Assembly: GCF_016406085.1 (NCBI RefSeq)
Contig: NZ_JAEHFJ010000004.1
Span: 310,001 to 374,000 of the forward strand
Source of the DNA: Aureibaculum flavum
GTDB taxonomy: Bacteria; Bacteroidota; Bacteroidia; Flavobacteriales; Flavobacteriaceae
Reading direction: 5' to 3'
DNA: 64,000 nucleotides
Positions 35,974-43,966 of this stretch are shown piece by piece. Each line of letters opens with the position of its first letter. The stretch's first letter is position 1. Below the pieces are notes generated by a model. It did not search any database. It was given only the letters and a program-made list of their open reading frames with translations, and was not told the origin of the DNA. The position numbers and the translations under genes are program-made.

Positions 35974-37458
35974 TTATTGATTTTGGTGATGAACTAAAGG
36001 GTAATGTTTTTGTATTAAACTAGATACAACTTTTCCAGAGATTAATGCTGGTGGTACACCTGGTCCAGGAACGGTTAATTGTCCTGTAAAAAATAAATTA
36101 CTTACTTTTTTACTTTTTAGTTTTGGTCTTAAAAAAGCAGTTTGCGTTAGTGTATTTGCCAACCCGTATGCATTTCCTTTAAAAGAATTATAATCTTCTT
36201 TAAATTCTTTGATGCAGTACGATTTTTTAAATAGAATATGATCTTTTACGCTTTGATTGGTTAATTTTTCAAACCTATCCATAATATGATTGAAATATGT
36301 TTCTCGTATTTCTGGAGTATCTTCAATACCAGGAGCTATTGGAATCAAAAAGAATCCTGCTTCTTTGTTTTCTGGTGCAAATGAAGGGTCTGTTAAACTT
36401 GGAAAGTTAGCATAAAATAAAGGCTTTTCTGGCCAAGAAGGTTCGTCATAAATTTGAATAGCATGTTTATCAAAATCAGAATCAAAAAATAAGGTGTGAT
36501 GACATACTTCTTTTATTTTTTTATCAAAACCCACATAAAATAATAATGAAGATGGGGCTAAGACTTTTTTATCCCAATACTTTTCAGAATACTGTCGGTA
36601 TGGTTTATCTAACAAGGTCTCTGTATGGTTATAATCTGCACCACTTAAAACAACATCTGCTTTTAAAATCAAATCGTCTACTTGAACTCCAATCGTTTTA
36701 CCGTCTTCAATGACTATTTTAGAAACATTACTGTTTGTTTTAATTTCAACACCTAAACTGACTGCAAGATTTGTCATTGCTTTTATAACTTCATGCATAC
36801 CACCCTTTGGATGCCATGTGCCTAAACCGAAATCGGCATAATTCATGAAATTATAGAAAGAAGGTGTATTACTAGGTTTTGCTCCTAAAAACAATACCGG
36901 AAACTCCAGTATTTGTATCAGCTTTTCATTCTTTATTTTTTTTCTAACCTTTTTTCTAATACTTGTAAAAAACTGATTGACTCTTTGTATTGTAACTGGT
37001 GTTATGAGCTCCGCAATAGAATTCCCTGGTTTATAAACCAAATCCTTAATTGCAACTTCATAATTAAATTTTGCAGAATCTATAAAATCTTGAAGATATT
37101 TTGAACTACCTAGTTCAACTTCCTCAAAAGTCTTTTTTATATCACTTAGATTATCTGATATTTTTATACTATCTGACGTATTGAAATAGACCTGATAAGC
37201 AGGACTCAATTTACTTAAATCGTAATAATCCGAAACTTTTTTCTCAAAATCAGCGAAAAAACTCTCAAAAACATCTGGCATCCAATACCAAGACGGTCCC
37301 ATATCGAATTTAAATCCATCTTTTTCAAAAACTCTCGCTCTTCCCCCAACCATTTCGTTTTTCTCTAAAATAGTAACGGAATAGCCAGCTTTAGCTAGAT
37401 AACAAGAAGCCGCTAATGAAGAAAAGCCAGATCCTATAATAATAATTTTGTTTTCCAT
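35974..37458 (-). CDS. crtI: Phytoene desaturase
   Basis: 494 aa from ATG at 37458 (MENKIIIIGSGFSSLAAS); an in-frame start at 37491 would lie beyond the operator and promoter and is rejected. N-terminal FAD-binding loop GSGFSSLAASCYLAKAGYSV and MVGGRARVF, the DMGPSWYWMPDVFE block and the C-terminal LFFTGQLTVPGPGVPPALISGK are typical of CrtI. It desaturates phytoene to lycopene. First gene of the carotenoid operon; the -7 element lies 9 bp upstream of the ATG. Confidence 0.95.
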   Translation of the reverse strand: MENKIIIIGSGFSSLAASCYLAKAGYSVTILEKNEMVGGRARVFEKDGFKFDMGPSWYWMPDVFESFFADFEKKVSDYYDLSKLSPAYQVYFNTSDSIKISDNLSDIKKTFEEVELGSSKYLQDFIDSAKFNYEVAIKDLVYKPGNSIAELITPVTIQRVNQFFTSIRKKVRKKIKNEKLIQILEFPVLFLGAKPSNTPSFYNFMNYADFGLGTWHPKGGMHEVIKAMTNLAVSLGVEIKTNSNVSKIVIEDGKTIGVQVDDLILKADVVLSGADYNHTETLLDKPYRQYSEKYWDKKVLAPSSLLFYVGFDKKIKEVCHHTLFFDSDFDKHAIQIYDEPSWPEKPLFYANFPSLTDPSFAPENKEAGFFLIPIAPGIEDTPEIRETYFNHIMDRFEKLTNQSVKDHILFKKSYCIKEFKEDYNSFKGNAYGLANTLTQTAFLRPKLKSKKVSNLFFTGQLTVPGPGVPPALISGKVVSSLIQKHYPLVHHQNQ

Positions 37459-37460
37459 AT

Positions 37461-37490
37461 TGTTTAACAAATATACAATTTTATTAAACA
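37461..37490. promoter_or_regulatory. Putative MerR/CarH operator D (carotenoid operon)
   Basis: TGTTTAA (37461-37467), 16 nt, TTAAACA (37484-37490), 2 bp from the crtI ATG. On the minus strand it encloses TATATTTG (plus 37468-37475), with a -33 TTTG (plus 37494-37497) 18 nt upstream. It lies in the 49-bp gap between the regulator gene and crtI. Confidence 0.8.
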
Positions 37491-37507
37491 AAACAAAATT
37501 ATATTAT

Positions 37508-38410
37508 TTATATTTTATCTAAGGCCTGCATTAGTGAACCAATGGCCTCAATTTGTGAGTAAGATTTTGATTTTTCATATTGAGAAGATTTCCTTCCTAA
37601 AAACCAAAAGTTATTATCTGTTCCTTTCAGTAGCTTCTCATTTATGTCTTCTAAATACTGTCCGATATCATTTTCATTAGGTTCTACGGTAAAATACGAA
37701 ATAAATTGAACATTACTATATAAAGGTTTTATGTCTTGTACTGCATCAATAGCAATATTTTGACCTAAGTATATTGAATGATAACCACGTAATATCAATT
37801 CGTAATGCAAATACAAAAGCCCCAGTTCATGTATTTCTCGCATTGGTAAAAATAATACAAATGTCTTTTCATTTTCTTTAAAACTGGTAACTTGGCTACG
37901 CTCAATATTTGACTGTATTTTTTGCATAATCAAATTTGAAACAAAATGTTCATGAACCGGTTTTATAGATTTATGCTGCCACAAATATCCTATTTGAATT
38001 AGTAAAGGAATAAATACTTCTAAAAATATTTCTCTAAAAGATTTATAAGCTAAGAGTTTATTATATGCTTCATTAAATGAAACGGCATCAAAATTAAGCA
38101 TTGCAATCTTAAACTCATTGATAACTCCGTCTTCCAACGCTTTGTCTGTCGTAAGTTCTTTAACTTTCAAAAGCAATACATCCTCTGAAAACTCTGCAAT
38201 TTTAGAAATTTTGAAGCCATTATTATACAATAAATTGATGTTTAATAATTTTACAAAATTATCACCATCATAATATCTTATATTAGTATCTGTTCTAGAA
38301 GGTTCAAGTAAATTATATCTTTTTTCCCAGATTCTAATCGTATGAGGTTTAATTCCTGTGAAATTTTCTAAGTCTTTAATAGAAAATTTAGTTTTAATAT
38401 TGTTTAACAT
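37508..38410 (-). CDS. MerR-family regulator with CarH/LitR-type cobalamin-binding domain (putative B12 photoreceptor)
   Basis: 300 aa from ATG at 38410 (a TTG at 38431 is in frame but lies in the operator). N-terminal MerR helix-turn-helix: FSIKDLENFTGIKPHTIRIWEKRY. The middle helical domain has W144, nine residues, then E154-H155, the Wx9EH signature of CarH. The B12 Rossmann-type domain begins with E192-I-H194-E-L-G197 (the DxHxxG motif with Glu), where H194 would be the lower cobalt ligand. The later SxL and GG motifs look degenerate (SYF, LGR). CarH binds adenosylcobalamin and DNA in the dark and falls apart in light. Here it is next to crtI and shares an operator with it. Confidence 0.88.
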   Translation of the reverse strand: MLNNIKTKFSIKDLENFTGIKPHTIRIWEKRYNLLEPSRTDTNIRYYDGDNFVKLLNINLLYNNGFKISKIAEFSEDVLLLKVKELTTDKALEDGVINEFKIAMLNFDAVSFNEAYNKLLAYKSFREIFLEVFIPLLIQIGYLWQHKSIKPVHEHFVSNLIMQKIQSNIERSQVTSFKENEKTFVLFLPMREIHELGLLYLHYELILRGYHSIYLGQNIAIDAVQDIKPLYSNVQFISYFTVEPNENDIGQYLEDINEKLLKGTDNNFWFLGRKSSQYEKSKSYSQIEAIGSLMQALDKI

Positions 38411-38430
38411 ATTTGGGTTATTATAAAACA
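38401..38430. promoter_or_regulatory. Putative MerR/CarH operator E (autoregulation)
   Basis: TGTTTAA (38401-38407), 16 nt, TAAAACA (38424-38430), one mismatch from the other sites. It covers the regulator's start codon, and on the minus strand a -7 element TACATTTG (plus 38429-38436) touches its far edge. Suggests that the regulator represses its own gene. Confidence 0.65.
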
Positions 38431-38463
38431 AATGTACGTTTTTTTATTAATTATTAAAGATTC

Positions 38464-38490
38464 TTGTAACAAAACGTAATTTTACACTAC
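38464..38490 (+). promoter_or_regulatory. Possible ECF-type promoter for the sigma factor gene
   Basis: TTGTAAC at 38464-38470 and CACTAC at 38485-38490 could be the -35 and -10 of an ECF-dependent, self-activated promoter. Spacing (about 14-16 nt) fits. Speculative. Confidence 0.3.
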
Positions 38491-38513
38491 TAATACCTTG
38501 AAATCAACCACCA

Positions 38514-39008
38514 GTGAACAAAGAATTAGAGCTTAAATTTATTTCAGATTTAGAAGAAAATCAAAATATAGTGCATAAGGTTTGTAGGATCTATACCAAC
38601 AATAAAGATGCTCATAATGATTTATTTCAAGAAATCAGTATTCAGTTATGGAAAGCCTATCCCAAATTTAGAGGAGATTCTAAATTTAGTACTTGGATGT
38701 ATAGAGTTGGATTAAATACCGCCATAACGATATACAGGAAATCGAAACGCTCCATAAAGACGCAAGATTTTGATTCTGTTTTGCATAAAATTGAGTCTGT
38801 TGACTATGATGATACCGAAGAAGAGCAATTAAAATTATTATACAAAGCAATTTATCAATTGTCTGATATTGATAAAGCTTTAGTACTACTTTACCTAGAA
38901 GAAAAGAATTATAAAGAAATTTCAGAAATGATGGGGATTAGTGAAGTAAACGCTAGAGTAAAAATGAATAGAGTAAAAACTAAATTAAAAAACATACTTA
39001 ATCCGTAA
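38514..39008 (+). CDS. ECF-type RNA polymerase sigma factor
   Basis: 164 aa, GTG start. Sigma region 2 (DLFQEISIQLWKAYPKFRG, STWMYRVGLNTAITIYRK) and region 4 (LLYLEEKNYKEISEMMGISEVNARVKMNRVKTKL) with no region 3 or C-terminal extension. Divergent from the MerR/CarH-like gene with 103 bp between the starts, and followed 2 bp later by a membrane protein that may be its anti-sigma factor. In Myxococcus a light-activated ECF factor (CarQ) works upstream of carotenoid genes; here the order of control is unknown. Confidence 0.92.
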   Translation: MNKELELKFISDLEENQNIVHKVCRIYTNNKDAHNDLFQEISIQLWKAYPKFRGDSKFSTWMYRVGLNTAITIYRKSKRSIKTQDFDSVLHKIESVDYDDTEEEQLKLLYKAIYQLSDIDKALVLLYLEEKNYKEISEMMGISEVNARVKMNRVKTKLKNILNP

Positions 39009-39010
39009 AT

Positions 39011-39649
39011 ATGGATCAACTAGATTTATTAAAAAAAGATTGGAAAAGACAAGATAGTGTCAACCCTAGATTATCTAAAGACGCACTATCCAAAATTATT
39101 CATAAAAAATCATCTTCCATTGTAAAGTGGATCTTTATAATTAGTGTGTTAGAACTGGTAATTCCCATACTAATCTCTTTATTTACTGGAAAAATGGGAT
39201 CGGCAGAAGAATTAGAGAATTTGGGTTTAACTAGTTTTATGAACTCCTATTATATAAAATCGTTTTATGTTTTTTACTATCTGGTAATTATATACTTTAT
39301 CTACTTATTTTACAAGAATTATAAAACCATTGCTACCAACGTAAGTTCTAAATTACTGTTGCAAAACATTTTAAAAACTAGAAAAATTGTAAAGTATTAT
39401 ATATGGTTTAATTTAGCACTAATACCTGTAATTTCTTCTATTTTATTTTATAAAATTTATCATTCTGAAAATTTTCTAGAACAATTACCTCAAGACACCA
39501 ACATGCTCGTGGTATGGGTATTATCCGTAATTCTCATCGTAGTTTTGGTAGTGCTATTTTGGCTGTTTTATCAGTTGATATATGGCTTTTTATTGAAAAA
39601 ACTAAATAGAAATTATAAGGAATTGGTAAGTAATGATATTGTTTTATAA
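39011..39649 (+). CDS. Membrane protein, probable anti-sigma partner of the ECF factor
   Basis: 212 aa. A cytoplasmic N-terminus of about 35 residues (DLLKKDWKRQDSVNPRLSKD) precedes four hydrophobic segments (about 37-57, 79-101, 128-147, 160-190). There is no zinc-binding HxxxCxxC of classical ZAS anti-sigma domains. Its start is 2 bp after the sigma factor stop, the usual place of a cognate anti-sigma gene, and the N-terminal layout is common for such genes in Bacteroidota. The last six bases overlap the convergent TsaC/YciO-like gene. Confidence 0.7.
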   Translation: MDQLDLLKKDWKRQDSVNPRLSKDALSKIIHKKSSSIVKWIFIISVLELVIPILISLFTGKMGSAEELENLGLTSFMNSYYIKSFYVFYYLVIIYFIYLFYKNYKTIATNVSSKLLLQNILKTRKIVKYYIWFNLALIPVISSILFYKIYHSENFLEQLPQDTNMLVVWVLSVILIVVLVVLFWLFYQLIYGFLLKKLNRNYKELVSNDIVL

Positions 39650-40264
39650 AATATCTAAACTTCCTTTACCCTCTCTAATTACTACTATTTCATCTTCAGA
39701 TAAATCGATAACAGTTGACGGTTGGTTATCTCCATAACCTCCATCAATAACAATATCTACTAATTTTTGCCATTTCTCAAAAATTAATTCAGGATCTGTG
39801 GTGTATTCAATAACATCATCATCATCACGAATAGATGTTGAAACAATAGGATTACCTAATTCCCTAACTATTTCTCGAACAATATTATTATCTGGAACCC
39901 TAATACCTACCGTTTTTTTATTCTTGAAAGCTTTAGGTAAACTGTTATTACCAGGTAAGACAAACGTATAGGGTCCAGGTAATGCCCGTTTTAAAATTTT
40001 ATAGGTTGGTGTATTTATCTGTTTTACATAATCAGACAAATGACTTAAGTCGTTACATATAAACGAAAGGTTCGCTTTCTCTAATTTTATCCCTTTTATT
40101 CGTGCAATTTTCCCCATTGCTTTGGCGTTAGTAATATCACATCCTAAGCCGTAAATGGTATCTGTAGGGTAAATTATTAAACCTCCTTTTCTAAGAACTT
40201 CAACTACCTTGCTGATTTCCTTAGGGTTAGGGTTTTCGTTGTAAATTTTTATAAATTGAGCCAT
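39644..40264 (-). CDS. YrdC/YciO-family protein, L-threonylcarbamoyladenylate synthase-like
   Basis: 206 aa. The fold and sequence (GLIIYPTDTIYGLGCD, LPGPYTFVLPG, KTVGIRVPDN, STVIDLS) are those of the Sua5/YciO/YrdC family that makes threonylcarbamoyl-AMP for tRNA t6A37. The SxN stretch that helps hold the substrate in Sua5 and TsaC reads STSIRDDDD, as in the YciO branch, so t6A activity is likely but not assured. Convergent with the membrane protein at 39011. Confidence 0.85.
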   Translation of the reverse strand: MAQFIKIYNENPNPKEISKVVEVLRKGGLIIYPTDTIYGLGCDITNAKAMGKIARIKGIKLEKANLSFICNDLSHLSDYVKQINTPTYKILKRALPGPYTFVLPGNNSLPKAFKNKKTVGIRVPDNNIVREIVRELGNPIVSTSIRDDDDVIEYTTDPELIFEKWQKLVDIVIDGGYGDNQPSTVIDLSEDEIVVIREGKGSLDIL

Positions 40265-40284
40265 TTTTAGATAAAACTACAATT

Positions 40285-41166
40285 ATGCAGTATAAAATTA
40301 ATAAAATAATAATAACATTTTCCATTTCAGCACTATTACTTTTATTTATTTCTTGCACTGATGACGCTCCTAATGCCGAAGTTGAATTAGAAAAGTCTGA
40401 AATAATAGATGTTTCTTATGGTGATCATGCAGAGCAAAAATACGACATTTATCTTCCAAAAGGAAGAACAACACAAGCAACAAAGGTATTTATTTTAGTA
40501 CACGGAGGCGGATGGATTGAAGGAGACAAAAAGGATATGAAAGATTTTATACCTGAATTACAACAGGAATCTCCTGATTATGCTATTGTTAATATAAATT
40601 ATCGTTTGGCATCTCAAGGTAATAGCCCGTTTCCAATGCAAATTGATGATATTAAAGACGTAATAGCACAATTAAAAGTAAAAAAAGATGAATATCAGAT
40701 AGCTAATAACTTTGCATTTATTGGTACGAGTGCTGGTGCACATTTAGCCATGCTTTATAGTTATTCACATGATATAAATAAAGATGTTGAAATGGTTTGT
40801 AGTATTGTTGGACCAACAAATTTCACAGATAACGCTTATGTGAATCCAACGGAGCTCACTTATTTGTTTTTAGCCTTACAAATACAAGCAATTACAGGAG
40901 TAAGTTTTGAACAGAATTCACAATTTTATATCGCGAATAGTCCATACCACGTGGTTACTGAAGATGCTCCGCCTACGCTATTGTTTTATGGTGATGAAGA
41001 CCCATTAATTCCTTCTTCTCAAGGAATAGATATGCATGCTAAATTAAATGAACTGGGAGTTACCAATGAATTCACTCTTTATAGTGGTGAAGGTCACGGT
41101 TGGGAAGGTGCAAATTTATTAGATACTACTGTAAAGCTAAGAGCATTTATTCAGGCAAATTTTTAG
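40285..41166 (+). CDS. Alpha/beta-hydrolase lipoprotein (carboxylesterase/BD-FAE type)
   Basis: 293 aa. Lipobox ISC24. Oxyanion motif HGGGWIEGDKKD, nucleophile elbow GTSAGAHLA, acid in DEDPLIP and catalytic His in GEGHGWEG. The arrangement resembles acetyl esterases and BD-FAE enzymes that deacetylate polysaccharides or esters. Single plus-strand gene 20 bp from the divergent YrdC-like gene. Confidence 0.85.
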   Translation: MQYKINKIIITFSISALLLLFISCTDDAPNAEVELEKSEIIDVSYGDHAEQKYDIYLPKGRTTQATKVFILVHGGGWIEGDKKDMKDFIPELQQESPDYAIVNINYRLASQGNSPFPMQIDDIKDVIAQLKVKKDEYQIANNFAFIGTSAGAHLAMLYSYSHDINKDVEMVCSIVGPTNFTDNAYVNPTELTYLFLALQIQAITGVSFEQNSQFYIANSPYHVVTEDAPPTLLFYGDEDPLIPSSQGIDMHAKLNELGVTNEFTLYSGEGHGWEGANLLDTTVKLRAFIQANF

Positions 41167-41233
41167 TGGAAAAAAGATTATCATGCCAGAAATACACTCG
41201 ATAAAAACAGTACTCTGGTTGCAAAACGAAGTT

Positions 41234-41977
41234 TTATTTCATTTTCTGTTTTACCTTTTTTAACTCAAAACTCTCGCCTAGATATACCTTTCTTACCATT
41301 TCATCAGCTGCCAATTCTTCTGGTGTTCCTTCTTTAAGAATACCACCTTCAAACATTAAATAGGTTTTATCAGTAATAGCAAGCGTTTCTTGTACATTAT
41401 GATCAGTGATTAAAATACCAATATTTCTATCTTTTAAATGAGAAACAATACTTTGAATGTCTTCAACCGCAATTGGGTCTACACCGGCAAAAGGTTCGTC
41501 TAAAAGTATAAAGTTTGGATCAGATGCTAATGCTCGAGCAATTTCTGTTCTACGACGTTCTCCACCTGATAATAAATCACCTCTATTCTTTCTAACATGA
41601 CCTAAACTAAATTCATCAATGAGCGATTCTAATTTTTCCTTTTGTTCTCTTTTAGACAATTTCGTAAATTGTAAAACGGAAAGTATATTATCTTCTACAG
41701 AAAGTTTTCTAAATACGGAAGCTTCTTGGGCTAAATAGCCTACTCCTTTTTGAGCACGTTTATACATCGAATCATCCGTAATGTCTTCGTTGTCTAAAAA
41801 AATTCTGCCTTCATTAGGTTTTACCATCCCAACAATCATATAAAAAGAAGTGGTTTTACCTGCTCCATTTGGACCTAGTAAACCGATAATTTCACCTTGT
41901 TTTACTTGTAACGAGATGCCTTTTACAACCTTTCTGCTACCGTAAGTTTTTTCAATATTCTCCGCTCTTAAAATCAT
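41234..41977 (-). CDS. lptB: LPS export ABC transporter ATP-binding protein LptB
   Basis: 247 aa. Walker [10 protein letters not shown] near residue 40, signature [16 protein letters not shown], Walker [14 protein letters not shown], switch His in TDHNVQETL. Powers the LptBFG extractor that moves lipopolysaccharide from the inner membrane across the periplasmic bridge. Neighbouring kdsD (Kdo pathway) and tatC are also envelope-related. A C-terminal lysine-rich tail (KKVKQKMK) is present. Confidence 0.93.
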   Translation of the reverse strand: MILRAENIEKTYGSRKVVKGISLQVKQGEIIGLLGPNGAGKTTSFYMIVGMVKPNEGRIFLDNEDITDDSMYKRAQKGVGYLAQEASVFRKLSVEDNILSVLQFTKLSKREQKEKLESLIDEFSLGHVRKNRGDLLSGGERRRTEIARALASDPNFILLDEPFAGVDPIAVEDIQSIVSHLKDRNIGILITDHNVQETLAITDKTYLMFEGGILKEGTPEELAADEMVRKVYLGESFELKKVKQKMK

Positions 41978-42089
41978 TAGCTTTTTTTAACAATTTTTAT
42001 TTATCTTTTATACCAATGCTTTTTGCCTCCATTGGAATCTTTATTTTTTAATCGTTCCCTTTCTTACTTAACACTTTCAAGAAAAAAAA

Positions 42090-42917
42090 TTAAACTTTAG
42101 CTGCTCTCTTTCTTGCTTTTCGTGCCATTACACTCGCTATAATTATACTTACTTCATATAAAATTGCCATCGGTATTGCAACAATAAATTGACTAACAAC
42201 ATCTGGTGGTGTAATAATTGCCGCTAATAAAAGTAACACAACAATGGCATACTTTCTATATTTTCTCAAAAACTCAGGAGTTACTATTCCCATTTTTGCA
42301 AGAAAATAGATAATAACAGGCATTTCAAAAATTAAACCTGCGGCTAATACCGAAGCTCTTAACAAACCAATGTATGAACTTATATCAGTATTATTCTCCA
42401 CTTGCATAGAAACTCTATAAGATCCTAAAAAGTTTATAGACAACGGTGTTATTAAAAAGTAACCAAATAATACACCTAAAAAGAACAATAACGAAGATAT
42501 TATAATAAAACTTCGGGCATGTTTCCTTTCTTTTACATACAATGCTGGCTTTATAAATTTCCAAATTTCCCATAATATAAAAGGAAAAGCCGCAATAAAC
42601 CCTACCGTAATTGACGTCCAAATATGAGCAGAAAACTGCCCTGCCATGGTTCTACTTTGCACTATAAAAGGTATTTCCTCAATACACAATCCATTGGTAC
42701 CTAACTTTTCAGAAAGATTACATAAAAACCTATACGTAATAAATTGAGGGTCTTTGGGAAGAAAAATAATGACGTCAAAAATAAATGATTTCATTAAAAA
42801 AGCGATAGAACTCATTACAAGTACTGCTAATGTTGATCTCACTAATGTCCACCTCAGTACTTCAAGATGGTCTAAGAAAGACATTTCCTTTTCTTCTTTA
42901 GTCTTTTTCTTTGCCAT
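42090..42917 (-). CDS. tatC: Sec-independent protein translocase TatC
   Basis: 275 aa. FLDHLEVLRW at the N-terminus is the signature; six hydrophobic segments follow, with AFPFILWEIWKFIKPALY and VTPEFLRKYRKYAIV. A longer loop between helices one and two holds two cysteines. It exports folded Tat substrates with TatA/B, whose genes are not nearby. ATG is 1 bp after the kdsD stop, so the two are cotranscribed. Confidence 0.95.
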   Translation of the reverse strand: MAKKKTKEEKEMSFLDHLEVLRWTLVRSTLAVLVMSSIAFLMKSFIFDVIIFLPKDPQFITYRFLCNLSEKLGTNGLCIEEIPFIVQSRTMAGQFSAHIWTSITVGFIAAFPFILWEIWKFIKPALYVKERKHARSFIIISSLLFFLGVLFGYFLITPLSINFLGSYRVSMQVENNTDISSYIGLLRASVLAAGLIFEMPVIIYFLAKMGIVTPEFLRKYRKYAIVVLLLLAAIITPPDVVSQFIVAIPMAILYEVSIIIASVMARKARKRAAKV

Positions 42918-42918
42918 C

Positions 42919-43884
42919 TTAAATTATACCTTCTTTTATTAAATCATGTAAATGTACTACTCCTTTATATTCATCGCCATCTGCAACCAATAATTGTGTG
43001 ATATTATTGCTCTCCATAATATTTAGTGCCGCAACAGCCATAGCATCTGATCCGATAACTTTTGGGTTTTTACCCATAATTTCTTTGGCTGTCAAATGCG
43101 TAAAGTCATTACTATTTCTAAGCATTCTTCTTATATCACCATCCGTAATTATACCGATAATAGCTCCGTTTTCTATAACAGCTGTAGCTCCCAATCGTTT
43201 TTCCGAAATCTCAATAATTACTGTGGTAATTGAATCATCTGGTTTTACAATAGGCTTTGTATTTCTCTCTATCAAATCAGAAACTCTAAGATATAACCTT
43301 TTGCCCAATGTACCACCTGGGTGATATTTTGCAAAATCTTTACTTGTAAAATCTTTCATTTCCAACAAACAAATGGCCAAGGCATCACCCATAACCAACT
43401 GTGCTGTAGTACTGGTAGTTGGTGCTAAATTATTTGGACAAGCTTCTTGTTCAACAAAAGAGTTTAAAACAAAATCGGCTTGCATTGCCAAATATGATTC
43501 TAAATTACCAGTAATAGCAATAATTTTATTTTTTGAATCTTTTATTAATGGTAATAACACTTTTATTTCTGGAGTATTACCACTTTTTGATATACAGATT
43601 ACGATATCATCTTTTTGAACAATACCTAAATCACCATGAATAGCATCTGCCGCATGCATAAATATAGAAGGAGTTCCTGTTGAATTTAACGTTGCAACTA
43701 TTTTTGTGGCAATATTGGCACTTTTGCCAATTCCTGTAACAATAACGCGACCTTTCGATTTAAGAATAAATTTAACAGCATTTTCGAAATCTTTGTTCAA
43801 AAAATTTATTAAATTCGCTATCGCCTTACTTTCGATAGTAATACTATTTTTGGCAATTTCTAAAATATCTTTTTTAGTATTCAA
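42919..43884 (-). CDS. kdsD: Arabinose-5-phosphate isomerase (KdsD/KpsF/GutQ family)
   Basis: 321 aa. Converts ribulose-5-phosphate to arabinose-5-phosphate for Kdo synthesis in LPS. An SIS domain (GRVIVTGIGKSANIATKIVATLNSTG in parts, ISKSGNTPEI) is followed by two CBS domains (late DGDIRRML, MESNNITQLLVADG). TTG at 43884 matches the family N-terminus; the ATG at 43932 would add an unrelated hydrophobic lead (YFYILIISI). It is divergent from recQ. Confidence 0.9.
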   Translation of the reverse strand: MNTKKDILEIAKNSITIESKAIANLINFLNKDFENAVKFILKSKGRVIVTGIGKSANIATKIVATLNSTGTPSIFMHAADAIHGDLGIVQKDDIVICISKSGNTPEIKVLLPLIKDSKNKIIAITGNLESYLAMQADFVLNSFVEQEACPNNLAPTTSTTAQLVMGDALAICLLEMKDFTSKDFAKYHPGGTLGKRLYLRVSDLIERNTKPIVKPDDSITTVIIEISEKRLGATAVIENGAIIGIITDGDIRRMLRNSNDFTHLTAKEIMGKNPKVIGSDAMAVAALNIMESNNITQLLVADGDEYKGVVHLHDLIKEGII

Positions 43885-43966
43885 AATGGAAATTATTAGT
43901 ATATAAAAATAAAGTAGTATCTTTAGTTGCAAATGTATCTAAAATTATAGATAAATAATAAAAAGA

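Noticed and set aside
43885-43932. Hydrophobic N-terminal extension of KdsD
   Set aside because: KdsD is cytoplasmic; the family start aligns with the TTG at 43884.
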